Shown here: positions 33,600 through 44,580 of the stretch, one piece after another | Position numbering within the stretch: position 1 is the stretch's first letter | Layout of the letters: every line of letters starts with the position of its first letter | Assembly: GCA_900491605.1 (NCBI GenBank) | Contig: UESW01001856.1 | Span: 40,023 to 104,022, forward strand | Direction of reading: 5' to 3' | Source of the DNA: Calamus simplicifolius | Lineage: Eukaryota > Streptophyta > Magnoliopsida > Arecales > Arecaceae | DNA length: 64,000 nt | Notes under the pieces: generated by a model | What the model was told of the DNA's origin: nothing | The model's input: the letters and a program-made list of their open reading frames with translations, nothing else | Databases searched by the model: none | Translations under genes and position numbers: made by a program

Positions 33600-34077
33600 A
33601 ATACAACCTTGATTCTCCTTGATCCCCTCTCTCTCCAAGCCATCCCTCTTCCAAGAAGCACTAGAGAGACAGATGAGGAAGCGGAAGTCGAAGGCAAAGC
33701 CAGCACACATGATGGCCCTTGTTTTTGGTGGTCTCATGCCATCCATACCTAATTGTCTCGTAATGGGCGAGTTGTTGGAGCTATCAATGAGGGGGACGAA
33801 CTGGTTCTATCTGCCATAAGACTGCGTTTCAGGAGTTGCAGCTCACCTATTCCTCCTACTTTGATGTCCCCAGTCCTCGGTTGCTGTCATGGGGTGTTGC
33901 AGCGAGTTCATTGCAAATGCCAATGACATTACCTGTTGGAAATGTTCCCCAACGACCAAAGCAGCTGTTTGTTTATCCATGGTCCCATCTGCAGCCTCAA
34001 GGCATCTGTTTTTCGCCTCCAAAGCAGCCACCACCTACTTGTCCATTGGAATGTGGTGGATGGATGACTAACAAGTT
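33600..34077 (+). pseudogene. Unrecognised gene fragment (unit 1 copy)
   Basis: The segment shares CCCTTGTTTTTGGTGGTCTC and GGGCGAGTTGTTGGAGCTAT with unit 2 (51538-51610), and later TGTTGCAGCGAGTTCATTGC with 52117-52143. Relative to unit 2 the intervening intron-like part (about 51640-52040) is missing, as in a spliced or deleted copy. Open frames such as SLQMPMTLPVGNVPQRPKQL (33910-33965) look protein-like but I cannot assign them. Sequence identity ends near GTTTATCCATGGTC (33984); beyond this the two copies differ. Confidence 0.5.
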
Positions 34078-34080
34078 TAT

Positions 34081-35325
34081 GAACAACCATTTTGTAATTG
34101 ATTTGTTATTTAATAGATACCACGGTTTTAGATAAAAAATATGTCATTGATGAATGATATGTATAAAATTTAAAATAGATAGATATTTTTAAAAATAGTT
34201 ACCTTGGGCGCAATGAAATAAATTTCATCTATGAAAATGTTTCAACATATATAAAGTCGATCATTAATTAATATCAATTTCATTAAGAAAAAAAAGTAAT
34301 TAGTATCAATTCATTAAGGAAAAAAAGGGAGACAAGCAAAAAAGGGCTGATCATTACTTTATATGAGATGCATATAAATTTGAATTAGATGGTGCAAAAG
34401 AGTTTTGAACGTGATGAATATTATATATATGAAGGCTATATATGAAACCTAATGTAGTTAGCCAATATATCATTTCTCTTTGTCACTACTTCGAGAAGTA
34501 TCTGCAAATATTCTTTAATATCATTGAATCTTCATCATCATGGATTGTTGTGTCCAGGAAAAGGATTAACGATAACATTCTGCACAACTAAATCATAAAG
34601 TACGTCTTAGTTTGAATTGTAGATTTCATGTTAAGAATTGTACTAATTTTTCTTGGTTAAAATTTTGTTTATTGTCTTAGATCAATGTTCAAATTGAGGA
34701 GATAGAGGTTTTAAACCTTTGAGCTAATAGCTTTTATGATTTTTCTAATTTTAAATATTATTCAAATATAATAAGCAATAGAGACACTAAGAGATAACAA
34801 AAATTTTGAATGATAAAGCAATTAACTGGCAAATAACTGATATAGAATACGCTTTAAAGTTCTCCATTGAAATTGCTGGTTTTATAAATTAATACATGAA
34901 ATTAATACGCATGAAACTCTAAAATAATATTTTTATTTATCAACAAATGACTAGTGTTTATTGAGGCATTGAGGTGTTTATTCGAAGCAAGTTGCTATTT
35001 AATACAAATTTTGAATAGTGAATAAAATATCTAATTGTTGATATAATTTTTTAAAAATAAGAATTTTTGCAAGCTATGATATAAAGCTACAAAAAATTAG
35101 CTAGCGCTATGATAATAAACGGGAAGAAGAAGGAGAAGAAGAAGAAGAAAGAAAAAGGGAAAAAGAAGGGGATGGCTACCGGCGATAGCCAGCGCTGGGT
35201 CGATCGAAATTTAATAGCGGATAAGGCCAAGGAATACCAAGAGTCCCAGACTTACGAAGAGTCTCGTCTCCTGAGACTCTGTGTGGGTGTTGACCTAGCA
35301 CCCAGGCCAACACCTACTAACTAAT
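34081..35325. other. No gene seen; AT-rich spacer
   Basis: Sequence is AT-rich with scattered simple runs. At 35109-35324 a GAAGAAGAAG purine tract gives a Lys-rich frame (KKEKKKKKEKGKKKG) that I attribute to the repeat rather than a gene. Nothing else is supported. Confidence 0.5.
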
Positions 35326-36430
35326 ACCTTTTGTTTAGTAGGATGATAGAAAAGGTATCCAATACCTTTTTGAGAATAACCGATGAACCTATATTTTTCA
35401 GCCCTAGCATTTAGCTTATGTACAAATTCCTTTTTAACATAAACTGGGCAACCCCAAATTTTAAGATGTTTAAGACTTGGCTTATTGCCATTCCATAATT
35501 CATATGGAGTGCTAGGAATTGATTTTGATGGTACTCTATTTATTACATATGCAGCAGTTTATAGGGCATAACCTAGAAGGATATTGGTAGATCCGTGAAG
35601 CACATCATGGACCGTACCATATCAAACAAGGAATGGTTCCTCCTTTCTGTTACACCATTTAATTGTGGTGTATATAGAGGTGTCCATTCAAAGAGAATAC
35701 CATTATCCTTAAGATGATTAAGAAACTTGCTGGGTAAGTATTCACCTCGATCAGATCGAAGGATTTTAATACCTTTTCCAGTTTGTTTCTCAACCATATT
35801 TTGATACTCTTTAAACTTTTCAAAGGCTTCGGATTTATGTTTCATAAGATACATATATCCGAACCTTGATAAATCATCTATAAATGTGATGAAATAAGAG
35901 TATCCTCCTATAGCTTGAGTTGACATGGGTCCACATACATCTGAATTATTAACCCTAATAACTCAGTTACCTTTTCTCCAAATGGAGACTTGATCATTTT
36001 TCCCATGAGGCAAGATTCATAAGTTTCTAATGATTAAAAATCATAAGATCCAAAGAAATTTTTTTGTATAACTTGTTAATCCTTGACTCACTTATATGAC
36101 CTAATCGACAATGCCAAAGGAATGTTTCATTGGTATCAATTCTCTTTCTTCTTTTGTTTTCAACAAGCAACACATTATCATTGAGTGATAGAGTTAAAAG
36201 ACCATTCATAAATTTTTCCATTCTAAAGAAGTCATTGGAATAAGATAGAGCATCCATTGCTCTCAACTTTTATTTCATAACCTTGTTTTAATAACAACGG
36301 TACAGAAATAATATTTCTGATTACATTTGGAATAAAATAACAATCTTTTAATTCAAGTACTTCTTACAATTCTTCTTCTAATGTCCCTTCTTACCATAGA
36401 AGAAACAAGATCCATCATCCAAAGACTTCT
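35326..36430 (-). pseudogene. Copia gag-pol fragment (pre-integrase and integrase)
   Basis: Reading leftward, the pre-integrase module is seen at 36266-36027 (LWHCRLGHISESRINKL). The integrase core is at 35926-35573 (FITFIDDLSRFGYMYLMKHK, ILRSDRGEYL, LNGVTERRNHSLFDMVRSMM), including D and E catalytic residues. The C-terminal region continues to about 35330 with WNGNKPSLKHLKIWGC and GYSQKGIGYLFY. No LTR, RT or RNase H is attached. A piece is lost between 36027 and 35926 where the zinc tail should be. It is a different copia lineage from the Sirevirus at 2282. Confidence 0.8.
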
Positions 36431-36539
36431 TTGTCTTCTTCTTCTTCTTGATGCACCCACTAGCCCACCAAAAACTCGAATAAAAATTAATGAGTAGCAA
36501 GTGAACTTGAGTTATAAATACCTAATATATTTCATTTCC

Positions 36540-36917
36540 TGATGGTTAAAAAGGATAACCATTTATGTCATAAAGGCTGACCTGATATGCTGTACACGTG
36601 TTTCGATCAAAAGGATTTTCACCCTTGTCAACAACAATTTGAATAAAAAATTGAAGAAATATTGAAACCGTGTTTCATGGATTTTATCTTCCAAAATTCA
36701 TAATCAAGGTGGCCATAACGTGTGAACTTTATCCGAAGAAGCGAAATGTATGCTGAACTCTATCCTTATGGATGCATCCAAAAAAGGTTTTCCAATGCAA
36801 AGCATTCATCAATTCCTTTTAATATACGTTATGAAATTTAATATAGGGATAGTGTATTTTGTGCATGATTAATAATTGTTAATAAGAAGATTTTGCGATT
36901 AAGAAAATTTTGTTTCT
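36540..36917 (+). repeat. Duplicated locus, unit 2, left part
   Basis: GGATAACCATTTATGTCATA and GCTGACCTGATATGCTGTAC repeat 32710-32757 of unit 1, and a repeat monomer follows near 36770. Unit 2 is interrupted at 36917 after AAGAAAATTTTGTTTC by the Tat LTR and resumes at 50917 with GTTACCATGCG, just where unit 1 reads TTTTGTTACCAAG (about 32995). Confidence 0.75.
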
Positions 36918-37934
36918 TGTGAGAGGTAAAATCATCATTGCATTAATGACCGCCCACTTCGACAATTGGGTCAGGTCCAATCCCAACATCCTACGAGCCA
37001 GTTGATATAACAGCCAAGCGACGAAGCCGAATCGCCTTTGATAAAGTCGGGTCGCCCTGACAATCCGAACCACTCTTATACCTCGACAATCTGAGCCGAC
37101 CATACCTCGGTAATCCGAGCTATCCTCATACCTCGGCAATCTGAGCCGACCATACCTTGGCAACCCGAGCCGAGCCATTCTATACCTCGGTAATCCGAGC
37201 TGTCCTCATACCTCGGCAATCTGAGCCGACCATACCTCGGCAACCCGAGTCGAACCATTCTATACCTCAAAAAACCAGGTTATTCCTTGCTCTGGCCTGA
37301 CCAAGGCATTCGAAATACCTCTGCGGAATCTAGCGCGGGAGAGTTCGAATTCACTATAACTAAATATGATTCCAAGCAGGGAATCATACCCAGAAGTGGC
37401 CTAGGACCCACAAGAGTGGCCTAGAGCCTACGTGATCGCTGAATCTCAAAGCATCAACCAGCTCTCCTAGCCCTCGATCCTCTAACTGAAAAGATACGGA
37501 TCCTATTGACCTCATAACAAACTTGATTCGAATCCATTCTGAATCCTAATGGCTTTCAGACCTCTCCTCGCGACATGCCCAAGGAACCAGGTGATCCCCT
37601 ATAAATGCCATGGTCCTTCAATCTCTTAGGTATGCAATTACTCATACTCACACTCATTCACTGGCTCAGATATTCCATTAAAGCTCCCCCTAAGCTCAGA
37701 GCTCTCGAGAGAACACCCGCTTAAGGGGAACTCTTTGTGAGAGTCTTCTCCTCACATTTGCTTGCTGTGAATCTCCACTGACTTGGACGTCGGAGGGTCC
37801 TCCGCAGAGGGCAACCCCCATAGCACCCTCTGCGTGCGGACTATCTTGCAGGTTTCACCCAAGGCGATGAGATCGGCATCCAGATCAGGAGCCAGAAGCG
37901 CACCCGAGTCAGAGAATAGATTTTCGCGGCAATA
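36918..37934 (+). repeat. Tat 5' LTR
   Basis: Starts TGTGAGAGGTAAAATC and matches 49897-50916 end to end; the 3' end is TA here against CA in the partner. Within it, 37075-37262 carries about six hairpin-forming words of the form ACCTCGG-4 bp-CCGAG. The same CCTCGG/CCGAG theme recurs in the 3' region repeats. A TATA-like CCCCTATAAATGCCATGG lies at 37598-37613, with CACTCATTCACTGGC about 40 bp on, a plausible promoter and start. Confidence 0.85.
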
Positions 37935-37936
37935 GA

Positions 37937-37954
37937 TTGGCGCTAGAGAAAGGG
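37937..37954 (+). other. Tat primer binding site
   Basis: TTGGCGCTAGAGAAAGG follows the LTR after two bases. TTGGCGC is the opening of the primer site used by Tat/Athila elements. The rest is degenerate relative to the usual form. Confidence 0.6.
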
Positions 37955-38019
37955 CCCCAAGTCCCATAAACTTGTGATCCAGGAGACAAGACTCAAAGAA
38001 CCAGGGAAAGCATCCTCTA

Positions 38020-39654
38020 ATGGCCAATCGAAAAAGAGCTACATCTGAGGCTCAAGACTAGGCCGCCTCTCAAAGGCCTGATCCAATCACCGGCGTGGCA
38101 ACTCCGCCACCGCCACCGGTTGAAACTCCTTCGCCACCGGCAACGGTGGTAACACTGGACAGTTCGCTGCGCTATTCCAGTAGGTTCAAACATTGACCCA
38201 GATGGTCCAGGGCCTCCAGGAGACTCCTGGCCCTGCCGTCCCTGCTCCTCAGCTTCACGAAAAGGCTGCTGCCCCTGCTCCGCCAGCAATCTCTTCCTCC
38301 AATCTGGAGGTGGCGGATCATCATCACCAGCCCGCAAAAGCGAAGCCAGCACCGCAGCGAGTTGGAGGAAAGAGCCCGCTCAGATCTAGGCAGGTTCATT
38401 CCCCCTCTCCGATGTCTTTCCAAGACTTGACACCGCTGCCGCCTTCCCATCGCCCGATCCCTCCTACCACTCTGGATGAGGGGATCAGGCAGCAGATGCA
38501 GGAGATGGGTCGAGAATGGCGTCAGGAGTTAGACGCCGTTAGAGAGCAGGGCATCCCCTTCTCCGAGAGGATCATGAGGGAAGTGATTCCCCTCATGTCA
38601 AGCTCCCTACCATCGAGCCGTACCATGGATCCATCGATCCCGATGACCATCTCAGCAGCTTCAGATCCATCATGATGTTCCACGGAGCGTTGGATGCGAT
38701 CCTGTGTCGAGCCTTCCCCTCCACCCTAAGGGGGTCTGCTCGAACTTGGTTCAACAGCTTGAAGCCGGGTTCCATTGACTCTTTTGACGAGCTGAGCTGT
38801 TTGCTTATCAGCCAGTTCATCAGCAGCCGTCGCCAGCGATGAAGATCCGATTCCCTCTCCGAGGTCAAGCAGAGAGAGGGGGAATCACTGAAGAATTACC
38901 TTGGCCACTTCAACACGGCCCTCTTAGAAGTTGACCATCTTAACCACGAGGTGACCATGTCTGCCCTGGCCGAAGGAGTGTCCAAGGAGGGAGACTTCTA
39001 CTTGGCTTTAGAGGTTAACTACCCGAAGAGCCTTTTGGACATGATGTCCCTAGCGGACAAGTACACCAGGGTTGAAGAATCGAGAGATCAGCTTGGGCCG
39101 AGCAGCTAAAGAAGAAGGAGGCAAAGGGCTCGGACAAGCAACGGGCCCACCGCCGCGCTAGCCTGCCTTGCCACCACAGAGCTCCTCCACCGCCACCTTG
39201 AGACCGAACTCGAAGTCCAGCTCAAAGGTTCGACCGTTACACCCCCCTCACCGTGCCAAGGATGCAGATCCTGATGGAGATCGAGCGGCAAATTCTTCAG
39301 CCTCCCCTCTCCGAGGCAATGCAGCCTGGAGGGACCCGACCAAGAACTGCCACTTTCATCGGGACTACAGGCATGATACTGAGGACTATTGGTAACTCAA
39401 GAATGAGATCGAGCGATTGATCCGGTGGGGCAGATTGGACCGGTTCAGGGGTCCCCCTGAGCTGAACAATGAGGAGAATCGCTAACCCGAGCCTCGCCAG
39501 CTTCCTCCACCAAATCCCCTAGTCCTCGACAATGTCAATGTGATAGCGGCGGCTGGATCTCCATCTTCTTGGTCAAGCGAGGAGAAAAACTCGCCAAAGA
39601 AAGCTCGAGTTGATGAGCTCACTTTCCCTGATGAAGACCTTTGAGAGGTACAAC
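38020..39654 (+). pseudogene. Tat gag, broken
   Basis: A start at 38020 (MANRKRATSEAQD then stop) opens an N-terminal Pro/Ala/Gln-rich region. Another frame (38193-38675) carries VQGLQETPGPAVPAP and EGIRQQMQEMGREWRQEL. The Retrotrans_gag core is readable near 38600-39090: SIDPDDHLSSFRSIMMFHG, CRAFPSTLRGSARTWFNSL and YLGHFNTALLEVDHL. A downstream segment KNCHFHRDYRHDTEDYWQLK (39341-39400) is the Cys/His zinc-like box of Tat Gag. At least three frame changes and several stops break it. Gag builds the particle that packages element RNA. Confidence 0.75.
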
Positions 39655-40090
39655 CCCCATGATGATGCCTTGGTTGTATCTTTGAACAGAATAATTATGA
39701 TGTACACCGTATTTTGATTGATAGTGAAAGCTCTGTTAATGTTCTGTATTTTGATGCCTTTGTGAGATTAAAATTCCGGTAGAAAGCCTCCGACCGGTGG
39801 AGTCCACCATAGTGGGCTTCACAAGTGACTCCATAATCCCTGAAGGAGTTATCACTATGTCAATCCGAGCCAGCACCTGGCCCCGCATGGCTACCGTGCT
39901 CATGGATTTCCTCGTGATCAAGATCAGGTCTCCTTACAATGCCATCCTCGGTAGACCGGGGCAAATATCTCTCAAAGCCATCATTTTCATTCCCAATCTC
40001 GCCATGAAGTTTCCCACCGAATGGGGAGTGGGGGTTGTTCGAGGAAGTCAGATCATAGCTCGGCATTACTTTATCGCCAACCTTTAGTCC
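39655..40090 (+). pseudogene. Tat aspartic protease, active-site Gly lost
   Basis: HDDALVVSLNRII leads to RILIDSESSVNVLYFDAF near 39700-39760. The usual motif is DSGSS; here Gly is Glu. FTSDSIIPEGVITM and SPYNAILGRPG (39930-39960), the conserved C-terminal protease box, follow. A frameshift lies near 39680 and another near 39770. Confidence 0.75.
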
Positions 40091-41595
40091 AGAAAGCCTG
40101 GTGGATGGGTTGGATGCTCAGGAAGATCTCATCGAGCAACAAGGAGAGCCGGCCATAGAACTAGAGGAGGTACCACTTGACGAGGTACCACTTGACGAGG
40201 CTCGGCTAGACCGAACCATAAAGATCGGGTCATAGCTGGAAGGAAAGCTTCGGCAAGAATTAATTGAATTCTTTCGGAGGAATGCTGACGTCTTCGTTTG
40301 GTTTGCATCAGATTGCCCAGAATCAGCTCAGACATCTTGGTCCACCATCTCAGCATAGATGAGACATTTCGGCCAATCAAGCAGAAGAAAAGGAGCTTTG
40401 CCCCCGAGCGCCAAAAAGCCATCGAAGAAGAAGTAGATAAACTCATCAAAGCCAAATTTATTCGGGAAGTTAATTACCCCGACTGGTTGGCAAATGTGAT
40501 CATGGTAAAAAAGTCGAATGGCAAATGAAGGATCTGCATCGACTTCACTGACCTCAACAAGGCCTGCTCAAAAGATAGCTTCCCCCTTCCGCGGATCGAC
40601 CAGCTCATGGATTCAACTTCAGGCCATCAAATGCTGACTTTTATGGATGCATATTCGGGCTACAACTGGATCCGAATGGTGCCTGAAGACGAGAAGAAAA
40701 CCGCCTTCATCACTGACCGAGGTATCTATTGCTACTGAGTTATGCCCTTCGGTTTGAAAAATGCAGGTGCCACCTACCAAAGGCTGGTTAACAAAGTTTT
40801 CAAGGAGCAAATCGGTCGAAACATGGAGGTGTATGTTGATGACATGCTGGTAAAAAGCAAGGAGGCATCCAGCACGTTAAGGATCTCGCGGAAAGCTTCG
40901 CCACACTTCAGAAGTATTAGATAAAGCTCAACCCCACCAAATGCGCCTTCGGGGTCAACTCCGAGAAATTCCTTGGCTTTATGGTTTCTCAGCAGGGCAT
41001 CGAGGCAAACCCTCAGAAGATCCAAGCCCTGCAACAAATGGCTCCACCTGGGCCAGTCAAGGATGTGCAACGCCTCACTGGGAGAGTATCAGCCCTCAGC
41101 CGCTTCATTGCTCGATCGGTCGAGAAATGCCTTCCCTTCTTCAAAGCTCTTCGGTTGGCCAAAAACTTTCAGTGGACTCCAGATTGTCAGAAGTCCTTTG
41201 AAGACCTCAAGAAATACCTCAGCTCACTACCTCTCCTCAACAGCCCAAAACCAGGGGAAGTGCTGAATCTATACCTGGCGGTCTCTGAAGACGCTGTTGG
41301 CTCGGTGCTAATTAGAGAGGAGAACAAAGTCCAAAGACCTGTTTATTATGTCAGAAAATTACTCAAAGACACTGAAACAAGGTATACTCGAGTTGAGAAG
41401 ATGGTCCTAGCCCTGGTGACATCGGTCCGAAAGCGGCAGCCATACTTTCAGGTGCACACTGTCGTCGTCCTGACCGATCAACCCCTCAAGGCAATTATCC
41501 ATCATCCGAAAGCATTAGGGAGAATGACCAAATGGGCTGTCGAGCTGAGCGAGCACGACATTCAGTCTCAGCCTCATCCAGCCATTAAAGCCTAG
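40091..41595 (+). pseudogene. Tat reverse transcriptase and first RNase H
   Basis: RT motifs in order are IKQKKRSFAPERQKAIEEEV, IMVKKSNGK then a stop, RICIDFTDLNKACSKDSFPL, MPFGLKNAGATYQRLVNKVF and the catalytic YVDD (40831-40842). After a frameshift near 40870 come IKLNPTKCAFGV and FLGFMVSQQGIEANPQKI. The gypsy RNase H follows (LNLYLAVSEDAVGSVLIREE, PVYYVRKLLKDTETRYT, VVVLTDQPLKAII). The long frame 40981-41595 is open. Stops at 40526 and 40737 and the frameshift make it inactive. Confidence 0.85.
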
Positions 41596-42150
41596 GTTCT
41601 GACGGATTTCCTCCTCGAGTGCACCATACCCGAAGATGGCTCTGTTTCAGATACCCTCGGACAACCAAAGCCCAGCGCCCCATGGTTGCTTCACGCCGAC
41701 GGATCCTCCAGCATGGGTGGTTCTGGCGCCGGTCTGGTCCTCACCAGTCCGGAAGGCACGACTTTCAAATACGACATCCGCTTCTCCTTCCTGGCTTCAA
41801 ACAATGAAGCAGAGTATGAAGCCCTGCTTGCTGGACTTCGAATCGCCCGCGAACTTAAGATCAAAAAACTAATTGCCTACACCGACTCCTAGTTGGTGGC
41901 TGGCCAGGTGTAGGGAGAATTTGAGGCTCGAGAGCCGAGTATGATTCGATATCTCCAAAAGGTGCTCGATCTATCCTCCTGTTTCGATGAATTTAAAATT
42001 GTCCAGATCTTAAGGACTGAAAACACGTGCGCAACCTTCTATCCCGCCTGGCAACTACAAAGTCAATGGATCTTAAGCAGAAATTCCACTTGGAGGTCCT
42101 AAAGAAGCCCAGCATCGCCAATGCTGATCAGATGATGCAGATTGACACCG
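41596..42150 (+). pseudogene. Second, archaeal-type RNase H of the Tat element
   Basis: WLLHADGSSSMGGSGAGLVL, NNEAEYEALLAGLRIA and KKLIAYTDS provide the D, E and D catalytic positions of an RNase HI fold, independent of the RNase H joined to RT. The terminal part (QILRTENTCA) is decayed where an ARYENSRAD-like motif would be expected. An extra RNase H between the first RNase H and integrase is a known Tat feature. Stops occur after PAIKA (41593), after YTDS (41890) and at QV*GEF (41911). Confidence 0.8.
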
Positions 42151-43266
42151 TACAGTCGGTCCTTTTCAATGCCGCTGCTCAAATAACTCCGACTGATAGA
42201 GGCCGACTATGCTCTTCGGGAGGTCCATGAAGGCATCTGTGGCAATCACCTCGATGGTCGAGCCTTATGCCAAAAAGTACTGCGTCAAGAGTATTATTGG
42301 CCGATGATGCAAAAAGATGCCGATGGCCTCGTTCGAACCTGTGATTCATGCCAGAGGCATTCAAATGTCCAGAGGCTCCCCTCGGTGCACCTGACTTTCA
42401 TATCATCCCCCTGGCCCTTCGCCAAGTGGGGGATAGATATTCTTGGCCCTTTCCCCCTCACAACGGGGCAAAGAAAGTTCTTATTTGTTGCAATTGATTA
42501 TTTTACTAAGTGGGTTGAAGCCGAAGTAGTCGCCTAGATAATCGAAGCCCGCGCTAAAGACTTCATGTGGAGGTCCATAATCTGCCGCTTCGGTCTTCCC
42601 CACACTATCATCACCAACAACGGAAATCAGTTCGATAACCCTAAGTTCCGAGAGTTCTGCGAGGATCATGGCATTCTCCATCGCCTGACATTGATCGGAC
42701 ATCCTCAATCTAATGGAGAAGCCGAGGTAACCAACTGAACTCTCATGCAGGGAATTAAAGCTTGGCTCAACCGGGCGCGAGGCCGATGGACCGAGGAACT
42801 CCACCATGTGTTGTGGGCAAACCGAACTACTGAAAGAGTACCCACATGGAAAACCCCATTCAAGATGGCTTTTGGTACAGAAGCCATCATTCCTGTGGAA
42901 GTTGGACCCCCCTCCCCTCATGTGGAAGGCTATTCAGAAGATTCCAACGATGAGCAGCTCCGAACTAATCTTAACTTGATAGAAGAAGTCAGGAAGAAGG
43001 CCCAAATCCGGATGGCCGCCTACCAACAAAGAGTAGCTCGTTATCACTCCACCAAAGTCTGAGGAAAGTTTTTCCTTCCTGGCAATCTGGTGCTTCGGAA
43101 GGCATCCGTCTCAAACACTAGAGCAAGGAAAATTGTCCCGAATTGGGAAGTTCCCTACCAAGTGACGGAAGTAATCAGACCCGGCACCTACAAGCTCCAA
43201 GAGTTGGATGGGAAATCTATTCCTCGGACATGGAACTCGGATAATCTCCACGCATATCATCAATGA
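42151..43266 (+). pseudogene. Tat integrase, one catalytic Asp changed
   Basis: The H2C2 finger (EGICGNHLDGR, CDSCQRHS) precedes the core: FAKWGIDILGPFP (first D), PHTIITNNGNQFDNPKF and HPQSNGEAEVTN (E). The second core Asp, normally TDNG, reads TNNG here at about 42612. The C-terminal part includes RWTEELHHVLWANRTT, YHSTKV then a stop at 43060, FLPGNLVLRKA and PGTYKLQELDGK with the end near 43266. Stops also occur at EVVA*II and VTN*TLM. Confidence 0.85.
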
Positions 43267-43373
43267 AAGTATGCTCTTACTAAACTCATTTTGTTCATTG
43301 AATTAAATTTAATTCTCAAAGACTCGCAAAATTCTTATAACTCTCCTTGAAAGCTGCAATGAGAAGCAGGTTT

Positions 43374-44183
43374 ATAAATCCTTGGCCGGGCCGAGCGATC
43401 TCCGTACCTTGGTCGTGCCAAGTAAAATATATTTGACAAACCTCGGCCGGGCTGAGAGAGTTTCGTACCTTGGCAGCGCTAAGTAAAATATAATCTTGAA
43501 GCCTCAGCCAAGTTGAGTGACGGTCTCCGTACCTTGGCAGTGCCAAGTAAAATATAATCTTGAAGCCTCAGCCAAGCCGAGTGACGATCTCCGTACCTTG
43601 GCAGCGCCAAGTAAAATATAATCTTAAATCCTCGGCCGGCCGAGTGATCTTCGTACCTTGGCCGTGCCAAGTAAAATATATTTGACAAACCTCGGCCGGG
43701 CCGAGAGAGCTTCGTACCTTGGTAGCGCTAAGTAAAATATAATCTTGAAAGCTCGGCCAAGCCGAGTGACGGTCTCCGTACCTTGGCAGTGCCAAGTAAA
43801 ATATAATCTTAAATCCTCGGCGGACCGAGCGATCTTCGTACCTTGGCTACGCCAAGTAAAATATATTCGACAAACCTCGGCCGGGCCGAGAGAGCTTCGT
43901 ACCTTGGCAGCGCCAAGTAAAATATAATCTTGAAGCCTAGGCCAAGCCGAGTGATGGTCTCCATACCTTGGCAGCGCCAAGTAAAATATAATCTTAAATC
44001 CTTGGCCGGGCCGAGCGATATGCGTACCTTGGTAGCGCCAAGTAAAATATATTTGACAAACCTGGGTCAGGCTGAGAGAGCTTCGTACCTTGGCAGCGCC
44101 AATTAAAATATAATCTTGAAGCCTCGGCCAAGCCGAGTGATGGTCTCCGTACCTTGGCAGCGCCAAGTAAAATATAATCTTGA
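43374..44183. repeat. Tandem array of about 13 monomers (61 bp) in trimeric order
   Basis: Each monomer has (C)CTCGGCC...GGCCGAG, then GTACCTTGGCAGCGCCAAGT and AAAATATA. Three variants alternate: A (TCTTAAATCC..., GATCTTCG), B (TTGACAAACC..., GAGAGCTTCG) and C (TTGAAGCC..., GACGGTCTCCG). Their order is A B C C A B C A B C A B C, giving a repeat of repeats of about 186 bp (A at 43620, 43808 and about 43993). Both inverted words in a monomer can form short hairpins. Such arrays in Tat 3' regions are known seeds of satellite DNA. Confidence 0.85.
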
Positions 44184-44580
44184 AGCCTCGACCAAACCGA
44201 GTGATATATTTCTGAAGCCTCGGACAAACCGAGTGATATATTTCTGAAGCCTCGGCCAAACCGAGTGATATATTGCTGAATTATCTTTGAAGCCTCGGCC
44301 AAACCGAGTGATATGTTTCTGAACAATCTCCGAAGCCTCGGCCAAACCGAGTGATATATTTTTGAACAATTTTGAGGCCTCGGCCAAACTGAGTGATATG
44401 TTTCTGAACAATCTATGAAGCCTCGGCCAAACCGAGTGATATATTTTTGAACAATTTTCGAGGCCTCGGCCAAACCGAGTGATATGTTTCTGAACAATCT
44501 CCGAAGCCTCGGCCAAACCGAGTGGTGTATTCCTAAACATCATCTAAAGCTTTGGCCTAGTCGAGTGATTTCTCAAACAC
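44184..44580. repeat. Second tandem array (CCTCGGCCAAACCGAGTGATAT)
   Basis: About nine copies of AGCCTCGGCCAAACCGAGTG with a variable tail (ATATATTTCTGA or ATATGTTTCTGAACAATCTC) follow the first array. Early units are 32 bp, later ones about 48-50 bp with the AACAATYT extension, suggesting stepwise growth. Each unit keeps a CTCGG...CCGAG inverted pair. Confidence 0.8.

Larger units (their letters stand above)
32690..34080 (+). repeat. Duplicated locus, unit 1
   Basis: The unit opens with GGATAACCATTAATGTCATA (32710) and GCTGACCTGATATGCTG, matched by 36556 in unit 2. It contains four degenerate copies of about 180 bp carrying TATCTAAAAAGATTTT, CAACGCAAACTATTCAT and TACGTTACAAAATTTAATA (near 32870, 33050, 33240 and 33400). 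A TATA box (33537) and a gene fragment to about 34077 follow. Unit 2 runs 36540-36917 and, after the Tat insertion, 50917 onward. Confidence 0.75.

Noticed and set aside
33836..34135. A 99-codon frame with Pro/Gln-rich tail as an intact gene
   Set aside because: Identity with unit 2 ends inside it (about 33984), and the reading frame differs from the long frame of unit 2.
35109..35324. Lys-rich 71-codon frame as a small protein gene
   Set aside because: It derives from a GAAGAAGAAG purine run and lacks any conserved context or splice support.
38017..38450. Minus-strand frames opposite the Tat gag as a second antisense gene
   Set aside because: No splice-supported or conserved structure is visible, and gag coding constraint plus high GC explain the open frames.
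43316..44543. Minus-strand frames of up to 211 codons over the tandem arrays
   Set aside because: They only translate the repeat units (YFTWRCQGTE, SVWPRLQ) and change with repeat phase.
43374..44580. Regular repeats with similar spacing, CRISPR-like at first sight
   Set aside because: Monomers are directly adjacent with no unique spacers, variants follow an A/B/C order, and the surrounding gypsy gag-pol shows it is the 3' region of a plant retroelement.
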